The notes beneath the pieces are model-generated. The model had not been told where the DNA came from, searched no databases, and worked only from the letters and a program-made list of their open reading frames with translations. 64,000 nucleotides of DNA from Bradyrhizobium sp. CER78 (GTDB taxonomy: Bacteria; Pseudomonadota; Alphaproteobacteria; Rhizobiales; Xanthobacteraceae), in the NCBI RefSeq assembly GCF_029846235.1, contig NZ_JARVWP010000008.1, positions 186,001 through 250,000 of the forward strand, written 5' to 3'. Shown one piece after another: positions 27,888-36,529 of the stretch (position 1 is its first letter; each line of letters starts with the position of its first letter). Both the position numbers and the translations under genes were made by a program.

Positions 27888-28580
27888 ATGACACATGAAC
27901 TCGAGACGTCGCAGAACCCCGCTTCGGGTTGGATGCGGCCAAAGGATGAGGCCGAGCAGCCTCTTGTCATCATCGTGGACGACGATCCGGCGGTTCGCGA
28001 AGCCGTGCAGGAACTGATGTTGTCGGCCGGTATGGAGTGCGCCTGCTTTGCCTCGCCGCAAGAACTGTTCGCGGCAAGCGTATGGGAGAGGCCCGCATGC
28101 CTGATTCTCGACGTTCGGATGCCGGGATCGAGCGGTCTCGATCTGCAGCTTCATCTCACAGCAAGCGGCAGGCGCAAGCCGATCGTGTTCCTGACCGGCC
28201 ACGGCGACATCCCGATGACGGTGCAGGCCATGAAGGCCGGCGCCATCGACTTTCTGACCAAGCCGGTGCGCGACCAAACCTTGCTGGATGCGGTGACGGC
28301 CGGGATCAGGAAGGATCTCGCGCAACGTGCCGATGAGAGAATCGTCGAACGCAATGTCCGACGGCTGGAATCGCTTTCTCCGCGCGAACGCCGGGTCCTC
28401 TACGAGGTTGCGCGCGGCCGTGCGAACAAGCAGATCGCCTTCGATCTCGGCATCAGTGAAGTGACTGTCAAGCTGCACCGCGCCAACGTGATGCGCAAGA
28501 TGCAGGCGAGCTCGATCGGCGATCTCGTTCGCACTTGGGAATCCCTGCCGGCCCCCATGCGCGAGACCTGCGCGGCCTAG
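27888..28580 (+). CDS. FixJ/NarL-family response regulator
   Basis: A 230-residue regulator. The receiver domain has IIVDDDPAVREA, phospho-acceptor Asp in LILDVRMPGSSG and Lys in FLTKPVRD. The LuxR-type helix-turn-helix has LSPRERRVLYEVARG and NKQIAFDLGISEVTVKLHRANVM. This is the usual partner of HEVNQPL kinases such as the gene just upstream. The start at 27888 is backed by AGGAGGGAAAT. An in-frame ATG at 27762 overlaps the kinase stop codon and would add 42 residues without recognisable homology, so the true start deserves checking. Confidence 0.93.
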   Translation: MTHELETSQNPASGWMRPKDEAEQPLVIIVDDDPAVREAVQELMLSAGMECACFASPQELFAASVWERPACLILDVRMPGSSGLDLQLHLTASGRRKPIVFLTGHGDIPMTVQAMKAGAIDFLTKPVRDQTLLDAVTAGIRKDLAQRADERIVERNVRRLESLSPRERRVLYEVARGRANKQIAFDLGISEVTVKLHRANVMRKMQASSIGDLVRTWESLPAPMRETCAA

Positions 28581-28598
28581 CTGGGATCGGGTCCGCGT

Positions 28599-28766
28599 TC
28601 AGCCGGCTGCCGTGGCTTGAACGGCGTGCTTGGCGCGCCATTTGGGGCCCGGCCCGCGCATGTAGTGGAGCTCGGGGCGGTAGGGATCGCGAATTCGCGC
28701 GATCAGATTCCGCCAGCCGGTCGCGATCGCATTCAGGCTGCGGCAGAGGGCCGGCAATGACGGCAT
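28599..28766 (-). CDS. 55-residue small conserved-looking protein
   Basis: A short frame beginning MPSLPALCRSLNAIATGW and containing RIRDPYRPELHYMRGPGPKW near the C-terminus. The pattern of aromatic, Pro and charged residues resembles a real small protein rather than noise. It starts nine bases after the DUF6894-type gene ends on the same strand, forming a two-gene unit. No domain was recognised. It converges on the response-regulator gene, with 18 bp between stop codons. Confidence 0.6.
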   Translation of the reverse strand: MPSLPALCRSLNAIATGWRNLIARIRDPYRPELHYMRGPGPKWRAKHAVQATAAG

Positions 28767-28775
28767 GGCTGCCTC

Positions 28776-29009
28776 TCAGTGCGCTTTGCCGAGAACGAAT
28801 GCGAAGGGCAGGATGACAATCTCCTCGCCGTCCTCGTCGCTGACATGCACGGCCCAATCGCGCCAATCTTCCAGACTGACCGTCGCGACCAGCGAGCGCA
28901 TCATGCTGGTCGCCGCCTCGCAGGCCTCGGTGAGGCTGGCGACCGAGGTGCCACGGCGATCCATCAATACGCCGCGCGTATTCGAGCAATGGAAATAGAC
29001 CTGAGTCAT
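28776..29009 (-). CDS. DUF6894-like small protein
   Basis: A 77-residue protein. It opens MTQVYFHCSN, continues with LMDRRGTSVASLTEACEAA, and ends in a WAVHVSDEDGEEIVILPFAF strand pair. This layout (YFH start, D-x-G-x-x then a helix of Ala/Glu, then V-x-V-D-x-x-G) matches the DUF6894 family, common and often multi-copy in Bradyrhizobium, with no known function. It is followed nine bases later by the 55-residue gene. Confidence 0.78.
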   Translation of the reverse strand: MTQVYFHCSNTRGVLMDRRGTSVASLTEACEAATSMMRSLVATVSLEDWRDWAVHVSDEDGEEIVILPFAFVLGKAH

Positions 29010-29136
29010 GTGCGTATCTCCAGGCGAGCAGGCTCGCCCTTACATGACGAAGCTTTACGCAACTGGGACGCGGCCCTCCGTGACGCGCCTCACACAGGCG
29101 AAAGGCGACCCGGCTGGCCGCCTCACCAAATCGCGA

Positions 29137-29163
29137 TTTGACAGTTTTTCTATTCTTGTCAAA
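29137..29163 (+). promoter_or_regulatory. probable TetR operator overlapping the promoter
   Basis: Perfect inverted repeat TTTGACA-N13-TGTCAAA, eight bp before the TetR start codon. TTGACA inside the left arm could serve as the -35, with CAAAAT at 29160-29165 as a weak -10. That would place the transcript start at about the ATG. Autoregulation by the TetR protein is the simplest reading. Confidence 0.6.
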
Positions 29164-29171
29164 ATCGTCAA

Positions 29172-29846
29172 ATGGGACCGAAAACCCGCATCCTCGATGC
29201 CACCATGCTGGTATTCCGCCGGCACGGCTTTCGCCGTTCCTCGATCGAGCAGGTCGCCGAGGCGGCCGGCCTGACGCGGCAGGCGCTCTATCATCATTTC
29301 GAATCCAAGGAAGCTCTGTTCCGCGCCGTGATCGAGCGCATCCATGAATCCGCGATCGCAGCCGAGGAGACCGCCGTTACAGATGCCGAGACGGCAGGCG
29401 GCAATCTCGGCGACATCCTCGCCGCGGGCATGACCGCGCGGATGTCGACCATGATCGGATCGCTCGACGGCTCGCCGCATCTCGAGGAATTGTATTCCGA
29501 GCACCTCGTGCACGCCCGCGACCTCTACCAGACCTATGCGGCGCGTTATGCGGAGCGCATGGTCGCGACCATCGCGCGGGTCGTGCGCCAGCAGCAGCTT
29601 GCGCTACCGCAGGACCTGTCGCCGGCCGAATTCGCGCGCCTGGTCGAAATGTCGATCTACGCCGCGAAGTCGCAGTACCCGGCGATGCAGCCGGCCGACG
29701 CGTTCCTGAAAGACATGGCGATCATGGTGCGGACGCTCTGCGCGGGCGCCAAGCCGAAATCGGAGCCGAAATCCGAGAAGTCGCCCATCAAGAAGGCGGC
29801 GCCCCCAAAGAAGCCGACACGCAGGACAACTGGAGGACAGTCATGA
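29172..29846 (+). CDS. TetR-family transcriptional regulator
   Basis: A 224-residue regulator. The N-terminal helix-turn-helix reads TRILDATMLVFRRHGFRRSS then VAEAAGLTRQALYHHFESKEALF. The ligand-binding part is divergent, and the last 35 residues are a Lys/Pro-rich disordered tail, unusual for the family. There is no ribosome-binding site before the ATG, consistent with a leaderless message. It overlaps the molybdoenzyme gene by four bases (ATGA), so it likely regulates that operon through the palindrome just upstream. Confidence 0.93.
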   Translation: MGPKTRILDATMLVFRRHGFRRSSIEQVAEAAGLTRQALYHHFESKEALFRAVIERIHESAIAAEETAVTDAETAGGNLGDILAAGMTARMSTMIGSLDGSPHLEELYSEHLVHARDLYQTYAARYAERMVATIARVVRQQQLALPQDLSPAEFARLVEMSIYAAKSQYPAMQPADAFLKDMAIMVRTLCAGAKPKSEPKSEKSPIKKAAPPKKPTRRTTGGQS

Positions 29847-32524
29847 CCACGACGACCGTCAACGGCCGCGTCGAATCCCTGCCCGATGATCCCGACGCGC
29901 TCCTGATCGACATCGTGCGCGACCAGCTCAAGCTCACCGGCACCAAGCTCGTGTGCGGCGCCGGCGTCTGCGGCGCCTGCACGGTGCTGGTCGACGGCGC
30001 GCCGGTCGCAAGCTGCCTGATGCCGGCGCAGGCCGCTGCCGGCAAGGCAGTGACGACGGTGGAGGGCATCGGCGCAGCTCAGCTGCATCCGGTGCAGAAG
30101 GCGTTCATGGCGCACGATGCCCTGCAATGCGGCTTCTGCACGCCGGGCTTCATCGTGGAAGCGACCGCGTTCTGCGACCAATGGCGCGCGACCAGGGGAA
30201 CGGCCGTACCCTCGCGCGAGGAGATCGGCGCGGCGCTGTCGGGCCATCTCTGCCGCTGTGGCGCCTATGACGGGATCTTCCGCGCGGTGGCGGACGCCTG
30301 CGCCGGCCGCTTCGACGGCGACAATGTCGCAGCGCCCCGCATCGAAGCGCGCGACAAGGTGACGGGCGCGGCGAAATACACCGTCGACATCAACCATGAC
30401 GGCCAGCTCGAAGGCCTGATCCTGCGCTCGCGCGAGGCGCATGCCCGCATCACCGCGCTCGACCTTGCGCCGGCGCGCGCGCTTGCCGGCGTCATCGCGG
30501 TGTCGCTGCTCGGCGACGACAAGATCGTGCGCTATGTCGGCGAGCCGATCGCGGCGGTCGCAGCAAAGGACCGCAAGTCGGCGCTGGCCGCGCTCGCCGC
30601 CGTCAAGCTGAGCTACGAAAAGCTGCCCGCGGTCGTCGGGCTCGACGCCGGACGCAAGGACGGCGCGCCAGTGGTGTTCGACAAAGCGAGCCGCAAGCGG
30701 GCCGGCAACGTCTCGGAAGCGGCCGGCGGGCCGGCGCCATGGAAGCAGAACATCCGCGGCCCGACCGCGGTGTTCTCGACCCGCGCCAAGAAGGCTCGCA
30801 GCTGGGTCGACGAGGCACGCCAGGCGAGCAACAAGCTGCTCGTCGAAGCAACGTTCCGCACCGCCACGCAGCAGCATGCCTGCCTCGAGCCGCACGCCGC
30901 GGTGGCGCGCTTCGACGGCGATCGGCTCACGCTGCACGCCTCGACCCAGCAGGTGTTTCACCTGAAGGAGCAGATCGCCAAGCGCTACAAGCTCGATCAC
31001 GACAAGGTCCGCGTGATCGCCGATCACGTCGGCGGCGGCTTCGGATCGAAGGCGAGCTTGGGTACCGAGACCATCGCCGCCATCGAGCTGGCGCGCGAGG
31101 CGAAGGCGCCGGTGCGCGTCGCCTATGATCGGCAGGAAGAGCTCTCCGTCGCCGGCTACCGGCCGGCCGCCGAGTTGAAGGTCGCGCTGCTGCCCTCCGA
31201 GCAGGGCGGCCTGAAGGCACTCTCGGTCACCGCGCATGCCGATACGGGAGCGGCGACCAACTCGACGATCGCGGGCCTGGCGCGGCTGATCTATCCGGCT
31301 GAGGCGAAGGAGCTGTCGGATTTCGACGTCATCAGCAATCTGCCGCCCGGCGCCGCCTTCCGCGGCCCCGGCGGACCGCCGATGGCGTTCGCGGTCGAGC
31401 AATCGATCGACGAGGCCGCGCTGCGGCTCAACGTCGATCCGATCGCCCTGCGCAAGCGCTGGGATCCCGACCCCAACCGCCAGCGGCTCTACGACTGGGC
31501 GTCCGGGCTCGACATCTGGCGTAATCGCAAGCCACAGCAAAATGGACGCTATCGCCGCGGCATCGGCGTTGCCACCGGCTACTGGCTCTATCTCTGGCAG
31601 CCCAACGTGAAGGTCGAGGTCGCGGTCAAGGGCGGCCGCATCGTCGCCAGCACCGCGACGCAGGATATCGGCACCGGCACCCGCAGCGTGCTGGCCGACA
31701 CGATCGCGCGCGAGTTCGATCTCGAGCCCAGTGATATCGATGTGCGGATCGGCGATTCATCGCTGCCTGAAGGACCCGGCTCCGGTGGCAGCCGCGTCAC
31801 CGCCTCGGTGATGCCGCCGACCTTGCAGGCGGTCCGGAAGCTGAAGGCTCAAATCCTCGAACAGGCGACACGAAAGCCTGCGCCCGGCTCGAACGCGCCG
31901 TGGCGCGAGCTGATCGCGCGCTCGCCCGACATCGCGGTGGTGGAGACGCGCGGCGAGGACGGCAAGAACACCGCGCCCGGCATTCGCTCGCCGCTGCGCG
32001 AAGTCGGCCTGATCGGCATGGTGTTCGGCTGGATGATGCGCCGCTTCTCCAACATCGCTGTCGGCGCCGGCGTGCCGAGCTCGGTGCAGGTGATCGAGGT
32101 CGAGGTCGACACCTGGCTCGGCCATGTCCGCGTGCTCAACGTCCATACCGGCATCGCGGTCGGCAAGATCGCTTCTCCCGCGCTGGCGCGCAGCCAGGCC
32201 TGCGGCGCGGTGATCCAGGGCCTCGGCTACGCGCTCTACGAGGCGCGTGAGCTCGATCCGAAGACCGGCGACGTCCTCACCGCGGGGATGGAGGACTATC
32301 GTATCCCGGGGATCGCCGACACGCCGGAGATCGATGTCCACTTCGACGAAGCCGGCTTCGACCACGTGCTCGGCAACAGCGTCGGCATCGGCGAGGCATC
32401 GACGGTGCCGACCTCGGCTGCCGTCGCCAACGCGATCCACAATGCGATCGGCGTCCGCCTCACCGAGATTCCGATCCGGCCCGACCGCATCGTCGCTGCG
32501 CTGAAAGGGAGGGACGCCGCATGA
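29843..32524 (+). CDS. xanthine/aldehyde dehydrogenase-type molybdoenzyme, fused 2Fe-2S and Mo subunits
   Basis: An 893-residue fusion. Residues 1-160 form the [2Fe-2S] subunit, with plant-ferredoxin-type C38, C43, C46, C58 and second-cluster C96, C99, C137, C139. The rest is the molybdopterin-binding subunit, with GGGFGSKA, AFRGPGGPP and GIGEAS, where Glu851 is the expected catalytic base. These enzymes hydroxylate aldehydes, purines or N-heterocycles. There is no Tat signal, so it is cytoplasmic. It overlaps TetR upstream and the FAD subunit downstream, both by ATGA. Fusion of the small and large subunits with a separate FAD subunit is an uncommon arrangement. Confidence 0.93.
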   Translation: MTTTTVNGRVESLPDDPDALLIDIVRDQLKLTGTKLVCGAGVCGACTVLVDGAPVASCLMPAQAAAGKAVTTVEGIGAAQLHPVQKAFMAHDALQCGFCTPGFIVEATAFCDQWRATRGTAVPSREEIGAALSGHLCRCGAYDGIFRAVADACAGRFDGDNVAAPRIEARDKVTGAAKYTVDINHDGQLEGLILRSREAHARITALDLAPARALAGVIAVSLLGDDKIVRYVGEPIAAVAAKDRKSALAALAAVKLSYEKLPAVVGLDAGRKDGAPVVFDKASRKRAGNVSEAAGGPAPWKQNIRGPTAVFSTRAKKARSWVDEARQASNKLLVEATFRTATQQHACLEPHAAVARFDGDRLTLHASTQQVFHLKEQIAKRYKLDHDKVRVIADHVGGGFGSKASLGTETIAAIELAREAKAPVRVAYDRQEELSVAGYRPAAELKVALLPSEQGGLKALSVTAHADTGAATNSTIAGLARLIYPAEAKELSDFDVISNLPPGAAFRGPGGPPMAFAVEQSIDEAALRLNVDPIALRKRWDPDPNRQRLYDWASGLDIWRNRKPQQNGRYRRGIGVATGYWLYLWQPNVKVEVAVKGGRIVASTATQDIGTGTRSVLADTIAREFDLEPSDIDVRIGDSSLPEGPGSGGSRVTASVMPPTLQAVRKLKAQILEQATRKPAPGSNAPWRELIARSPDIAVVETRGEDGKNTAPGIRSPLREVGLIGMVFGWMMRRFSNIAVGAGVPSSVQVIEVEVDTWLGHVRVLNVHTGIAVGKIASPALARSQACGAVIQGLGYALYEARELDPKTGDVLTAGMEDYRIPGIADTPEIDVHFDEAGFDHVLGNSVGIGEASTVPTSAAVANAIHNAIGVRLTEIPIRPDRIVAALKGRDAA

Positions 32525-33444
32525 GCGCCGCAACTGCACTGGCAATGTCCGCACCCGAATTCCGTGCCGCCGGCACCGACCTGTCGGAGCGTCGCCGCAG
32601 CGGCCTGTCGTGTGGAGAGGTCATCGATCTCGCCGCCAGTCCCGATACGATCGGAATTGCGTGGGGCGCCGACGGCGCGGCGCGGATCGGCGCCCTGACC
32701 GCGATCGCTGCGATCGCATCCGACGCGCGGCTCGCCCAGGCCTATCCCGGCATTGCTGCGGCCGCTCAGGGCCTCGCCACACCGCAGATCCGGCACATGG
32801 CGACACTCGGCGGCAATCTCGCGCAGCGCTCGCGCTGCTGGTACTTCCGCAATCCGCAGATCGCCTGTCTCAAGAAAGGCGGCTCCGACTGTCCGGCACG
32901 GACCGGCAACCATCTCTATCACGTCGCGTTCGATCTCGGTCCTTGCGTGGCGCCGCATCCGTCGACGATGGCGATGGCGCTGCTCGCCTATGATGCGAAG
33001 GTCACCACGGACCGGCGCAGCGGATTGTCGATCACCGACCTGCTCGGCGACGGCAGCAACGGCGCGGCCGACAATCTGCTCGCACCGGGCGAACGGATCG
33101 AGCGGATCGAGCTCCCTGCCCCGCTGGCCGGCGAGCGCGCGCTCTACAAGCGCGCCATCAGCCGCTCCTATGCGGAATGGCCGCTGGTCGAGATCTGCGT
33201 ACGGGCCGTGATATCAGGCGGCACGTTTCAGCAGGTCCACATCACGGCGGGCGGTATTGCTCCGGTCCCGCTGCGTCTCAAAGCAAGTGAGGCGGCACTA
33301 CAGGGGAAACCGGCCGATGCGGCGACCATCGCGCAAGCCGCTGCGCTGGCAACAGCGGGAGCCAAGCCGCTCCCGATGACGGGTTATAAGCTCGAGCTGC
33401 TGACAGGCCTGGTGCGCGACGTGGTCGAGCGGATCGCGACGTAG
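32521..33444 (+). CDS. FAD-binding subunit with extra [4Fe-4S] loop
   Basis: A 307-residue medium subunit of a molybdenum hydroxylase. The FAD-binding region includes ATPQIRHMATLGGNLAQRSR. Directly after it comes an insertion with C106, C116 and C124, and a fourth Cys at 142. This arrangement (CWYF...CLKKGG...C) is the one I know from E. coli PaoB/YagS and 4-hydroxybenzoyl-CoA reductase beta subunits, which bind an additional [4Fe-4S] cluster. Overlaps the preceding gene by four bases. Together with 29843-32524 it forms a complete three-domain enzyme. An aldehyde oxidoreductase of PaoABC type is the best guess. Confidence 0.92.
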   Translation: MSAATALAMSAPEFRAAGTDLSERRRSGLSCGEVIDLAASPDTIGIAWGADGAARIGALTAIAAIASDARLAQAYPGIAAAAQGLATPQIRHMATLGGNLAQRSRCWYFRNPQIACLKKGGSDCPARTGNHLYHVAFDLGPCVAPHPSTMAMALLAYDAKVTTDRRSGLSITDLLGDGSNGAADNLLAPGERIERIELPAPLAGERALYKRAISRSYAEWPLVEICVRAVISGGTFQQVHITAGGIAPVPLRLKASEAALQGKPADAATIAQAAALATAGAKPLPMTGYKLELLTGLVRDVVERIAT

Positions 33445-33484
33445 CGCGTGAGGAAGTTAGGTCGAAGAGCGACGGCGCTGCGCT

Positions 33485-33629
33485 CCCTCGCCCCGTTCTT
33501 ACGGGGAGAGGGTTGGGGTGAGGGGCTGTCTCCGCGTAAACGCTGATAGTTGCATGTACGGAGACTCCCCCTCACCCGGAACGCATCTGACGATGCGTTC
33601 CGACCTCTCCCCGCAAGCGGGGCGAGGTG
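33485..33629. repeat. intergenic palindromic repeat, family A
   Basis: CTCGCCCCGTTCTTACGGGG...GGTTGGGGTGAGGGG at the left and CCCCCTCACCCGGAACGC...GCAAGCGGGGCGAGG at the right. It separates convergent FAD-subunit and LysE genes, and is nearly identical in plan to 60992-61132. Confidence 0.88.
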
Positions 33630-33648
33630 AAGCGGAGGGCGCGCAAGC

Positions 33649-34266
33649 TCACCGCGCCCGGGTCAGCGCCAGCCAGATGCCGCCGCCGATCATGAAGCCG
33701 CCTGAGATGCGCGACATCAGCCGCGTCCGCTCCTTGGAGAAGAACTTGCGGGCGCGGCCGGCCGCCAGCGCGTAGGCAGCATCGGTCAGCACCGCGGTCG
33801 CCATGAAGGTGACGCCGAGCAGCGCCACCTGCGGCAAATGGGGCTTGTCCATGTCCATGAACTGCGGAATGAAGGCGCCGAAGAACACCAGCACCTTCGG
33901 GTTAGAGAGCAGCACCAGAAAGCCCTGCAGGAAAAACCCGCCGCGCGGCGGCGGCGGCTTGTCGTCGGTGCCGACGCCCTCGACCGGCGAGCGGATCAGC
34001 TTGATGCCAAGCCAGACCAGATAGGCGGCGCCGGCAAAGCGCACCCAGTTGAACCAATAGCCCATGGTGGCCATCAGCGAGGTCAGGCCGACCGCGACGA
34101 TGCCGATCACGATCGCTAGCCCGACCTGCGCACCCAACACGTTGGTGAGCGCCGCACGGGTGCCGTAGCGCAGCCCGTTGGCGATCACCATCGTGACGAT
34201 CGGACCGGGCAGCAGCGCCAGCGCGATGCAGGCGGCGACAAAGGCGAAATAGGCTTGCAGGGACAT
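33649..34266 (-). CDS. LysE/RhtB-family amino-acid exporter
   Basis: A 205-residue inner-membrane exporter with about six helices. The conserved LLPGPIVTMVIANG near residue 20 and LLSNPKVLVFFGAFIPQF near 115-130 define the family. Unlike the paralogue at 2882-3493 it keeps the PGP motif. A short Pro-rich cytoplasmic loop (KPPPPRGG) sits in the middle. Probably single-gene. The substrate is unknown. Confidence 0.92.
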   Translation of the reverse strand: MSLQAYFAFVAACIALALLPGPIVTMVIANGLRYGTRAALTNVLGAQVGLAIVIGIVAVGLTSLMATMGYWFNWVRFAGAAYLVWLGIKLIRSPVEGVGTDDKPPPPRGGFFLQGFLVLLSNPKVLVFFGAFIPQFMDMDKPHLPQVALLGVTFMATAVLTDAAYALAAGRARKFFSKERTRLMSRISGGFMIGGGIWLALTRAR

Positions 34267-34339
34267 GGGGGCTCACTGACGGTGAGGATGAATTATGCAC
34301 GTCCGACGGGCGAAGAGGAAGCGGTTCCTGCTCATGTCT

Positions 34340-34438
34340 GTCATACCCCGCGAAAGCGGGTATCCAGTACGCCGCGGCCTATCGGCTGAGCATCAGCATC
34401 TGGAATACTGGGTCACCCGCTTTCGCAGGTGGCGACAC
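34340..34438. repeat. intergenic palindromic repeat, family C variant
   Basis: GTCATACCCCGCGAAAGCGGG-TATCCAGTACGCCGCGGC at the left, and a decayed mirror GGGTCACCCGCTTTCGCAGG at the right. It shares CCAGTACGCCGCGGC with the reverse complement of copies at 5072 and 12280. Confidence 0.75.
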
Positions 34439-34466
34439 CATTTTTCACACACGGGAGAGGCGCTCC

Positions 34467-35000
34467 TCAACGGCCCTCCAAGGCGGCCGTCATCCAATTC
34501 CTGATCTCCTGCGATCCCAGAAAAGCCAGCGTCGCCCGTTGCACGCGTGCGGCATCGCCCCTGCCCTGCGCCGCGACCGCCATCAGATCGCAGCGGTGCG
34601 AGACCGCGATGCCGATAGCAGTGCGGCTTCCGTCGAGGCGATAGGCCCTGATCCGTCCGTGCATGTCGGCGACATCAACAACGTCGCCTGCCCGCAGCGG
34701 CACGAAGCGCGGGCTGATCATGTCGACGTCGGCGACGCGGTCGACCTCGTCGTCATCGGCGACCCCGCTGTCGCAATTGCAGAAGCCGAGCTTCGGCCTG
34801 AGATAGACCTCGACCTCAGCGCCGCACTCCACGGTGCCACAGCGAAAGGCGCGGCCGGCGGGCCAGCCGTCGCGCGGGAACGGCCAGGCTATTTCACGCC
34901 ATGCAGCGGCTCGCGGCGGCGCCATCTCGTAGCCGGCCACCTCCGAGAGGCCGCCGAGCGCCAGGAACATCGCTGCTATGACCGGCCACAAGCGCATCAT
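34467..35000 (-). CDS. exported hypothetical protein
   Basis: A 177-residue protein with a signal peptide (about 1-24, ALGGLSEVAG). Residues 50-80 hold four Cys (RCGTVECGAEVE, GFCNCDSG) that could form disulphides in the periplasm. No domain was recognised. It starts seven bases after the LVIVD-repeat gene on the same strand, so the two exported proteins are probably made together. Confidence 0.75.
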   Translation of the reverse strand: MMRLWPVIAAMFLALGGLSEVAGYEMAPPRAAAWREIAWPFPRDGWPAGRAFRCGTVECGAEVEVYLRPKLGFCNCDSGVADDDEVDRVADVDMISPRFVPLRAGDVVDVADMHGRIRAYRLDGSRTAIGIAVSHRCDLMAVAAQGRGDAARVQRATLAFLGSQEIRNWMTAALEGR

Positions 35001-35007
35001 GAAATTC

Positions 35008-36447
35008 TCACGGCAGACCGGCGGCCGCGCGCGCTGCGTCGGTCAGTTCGAGAATGTGCAGGCCGGTATTGGCGCGGTCGACCGCGTAGATGTAGCCGCG
35101 TTCGTCGGTCTCGACATTGTTGGTCTGGATCGCGACCTTGCAGCGGTCCTTGCCGTCGATGGTGACGCAGCGCTTGTCGGTCGCCGCCGTGATGGAAGGA
35201 ATGAAGTACCCGACCTCCCTGGGGTGATAGGGATCGCGGATATCGAGCGCGCGGACGCCGGCATTGAAGAAGGCGATGAAGGCCAGCTTCTTGTAATAGA
35301 CCGGCGCCATGCTCTCGTTCGACGAATGCGAGCCGAACCGGCCGCCGCGCTCGCAGAACGCGCCGGAGACTTCCGGCACGGTGTAGCTCGAGATCATCAT
35401 CGGTCGCGCTTCGGTGGTGACGTCGGCGAACCACACCATCTGCCGCGCCTCGCCGCATTCATTCTGGATCGCCTCGTCGACGATCATCACGATGTCCCGC
35501 GTCCTGCCGTCCTTGTCACGGGCGAATTCCGCGATCGGCATATCAGGCATCGGAAACACCGTGTGCGCGCCGTTCATCGCCGATAGCGGCATCCGCGCGA
35601 TCTCCGGGAATGTCAGATTGTCCGGCGTCGGCTCCTTCGGTCCGTTCAGCAGCTTGTCGCGGTCGACGATCTGCAGGAAGCCGCCCTTGTTGGTGCCGTA
35701 GCCGAAGTAGACGCGGTTGCCTTTCGGCCCGGTCGAGATCGGCCCGTGCAGTTCGGTCGGCACCGCGCCGGTCGCGCCCGGCTCCTGCCCGGGCAATCCG
35801 AAGTCCCTGATCTTCACCGGATGCGCAGGATCTGAGAGATCATAGATCTGCGTCATGCGACGCGTCCGCCAGTCCGGCGCGCCCGACACCAGATAGGCGA
35901 TGCCGGTGCTGCATTCCCAGAAATTCTTGTGCGTGTCCTTCAACCCGCCGATCCGGGTGATGAGCACAGGATTGGCGGGATCGGCCACGTCCCAGATCTC
36001 ATGCGCCTCGCTACCGAAGGTGCGCAGCATGTAGACCGCGTTGCGATCGCCCTTCGGCAGATCCTTGCCGTCGCAGATCCGCACCATCTGCGCGCCGCCG
36101 GCTTCATATCTGCCCTCCTGGCCTGGGATGTGCCGGAGATACTTTGGATGCGCTGGATCGGTGACATCGACGATCGAGGTGCCGTTCGGTTCAGGCTTGC
36201 CGGTCATCGGATTGACCGGATCGGGAATGTCGTCGGTGCCGCCGTGGTGGCCGATATACGCGATCCAGCTGTTATCCTGATGATGAATGGTCGGCTGATA
36301 GGCGCTGCGCGCCTGCAGATCGTTGGTTCCAACCAACTTCATGTTGGAGGCTTCCGGCGGGTCGCCGATCTTCTGCTGAGCGCTCGCAGCATTCGCGAGC
36401 AGGACAACAAGAAACGTGCAGCAAACTGCCGTAACGCGACCACCCAT
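35008..36447 (-). CDS. exported LVIVD-repeat (beta-propeller-like) protein
   Basis: A 479-residue protein with a signal peptide ending ANAASAQQ. Repeated units of the form V-x-D-x-x-x-P-x-x-P (for example SIVDVTDPAHPKYL, IWDVADPANPVLI, IYDLSDPAHPVKI, ALDIRDPYHPREV) are LVIVD repeats, expected to build a beta-propeller on the outer side of the membrane. The role is unknown. The ATG at 36445-36447 (MGGRV) gives a proper signal peptide, while the longer frame would bury it. It is divergent from the ArsR operon, with 119 bp between start codons. Confidence 0.85.
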   Translation of the reverse strand: MGGRVTAVCCTFLVVLLANAASAQQKIGDPPEASNMKLVGTNDLQARSAYQPTIHHQDNSWIAYIGHHGGTDDIPDPVNPMTGKPEPNGTSIVDVTDPAHPKYLRHIPGQEGRYEAGGAQMVRICDGKDLPKGDRNAVYMLRTFGSEAHEIWDVADPANPVLITRIGGLKDTHKNFWECSTGIAYLVSGAPDWRTRRMTQIYDLSDPAHPVKIRDFGLPGQEPGATGAVPTELHGPISTGPKGNRVYFGYGTNKGGFLQIVDRDKLLNGPKEPTPDNLTFPEIARMPLSAMNGAHTVFPMPDMPIAEFARDKDGRTRDIVMIVDEAIQNECGEARQMVWFADVTTEARPMMISSYTVPEVSGAFCERGGRFGSHSSNESMAPVYYKKLAFIAFFNAGVRALDIRDPYHPREVGYFIPSITAATDKRCVTIDGKDRCKVAIQTNNVETDERGYIYAVDRANTGLHILELTDAARAAAGLP

Positions 36448-36529
36448 GCGCACCACCCGAGTTCCCTGCCAATCTGCGTCGGCTGTGCGGAAGGCTAGCA
36501 CGGCCTTTCCGGTGCCAAAACACACGCTC

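Noticed and set aside
26146..27942. A 598-codon frame antisense to the PAS kinase
   Set aside because: Antisense to all kinase motifs; no start signal.
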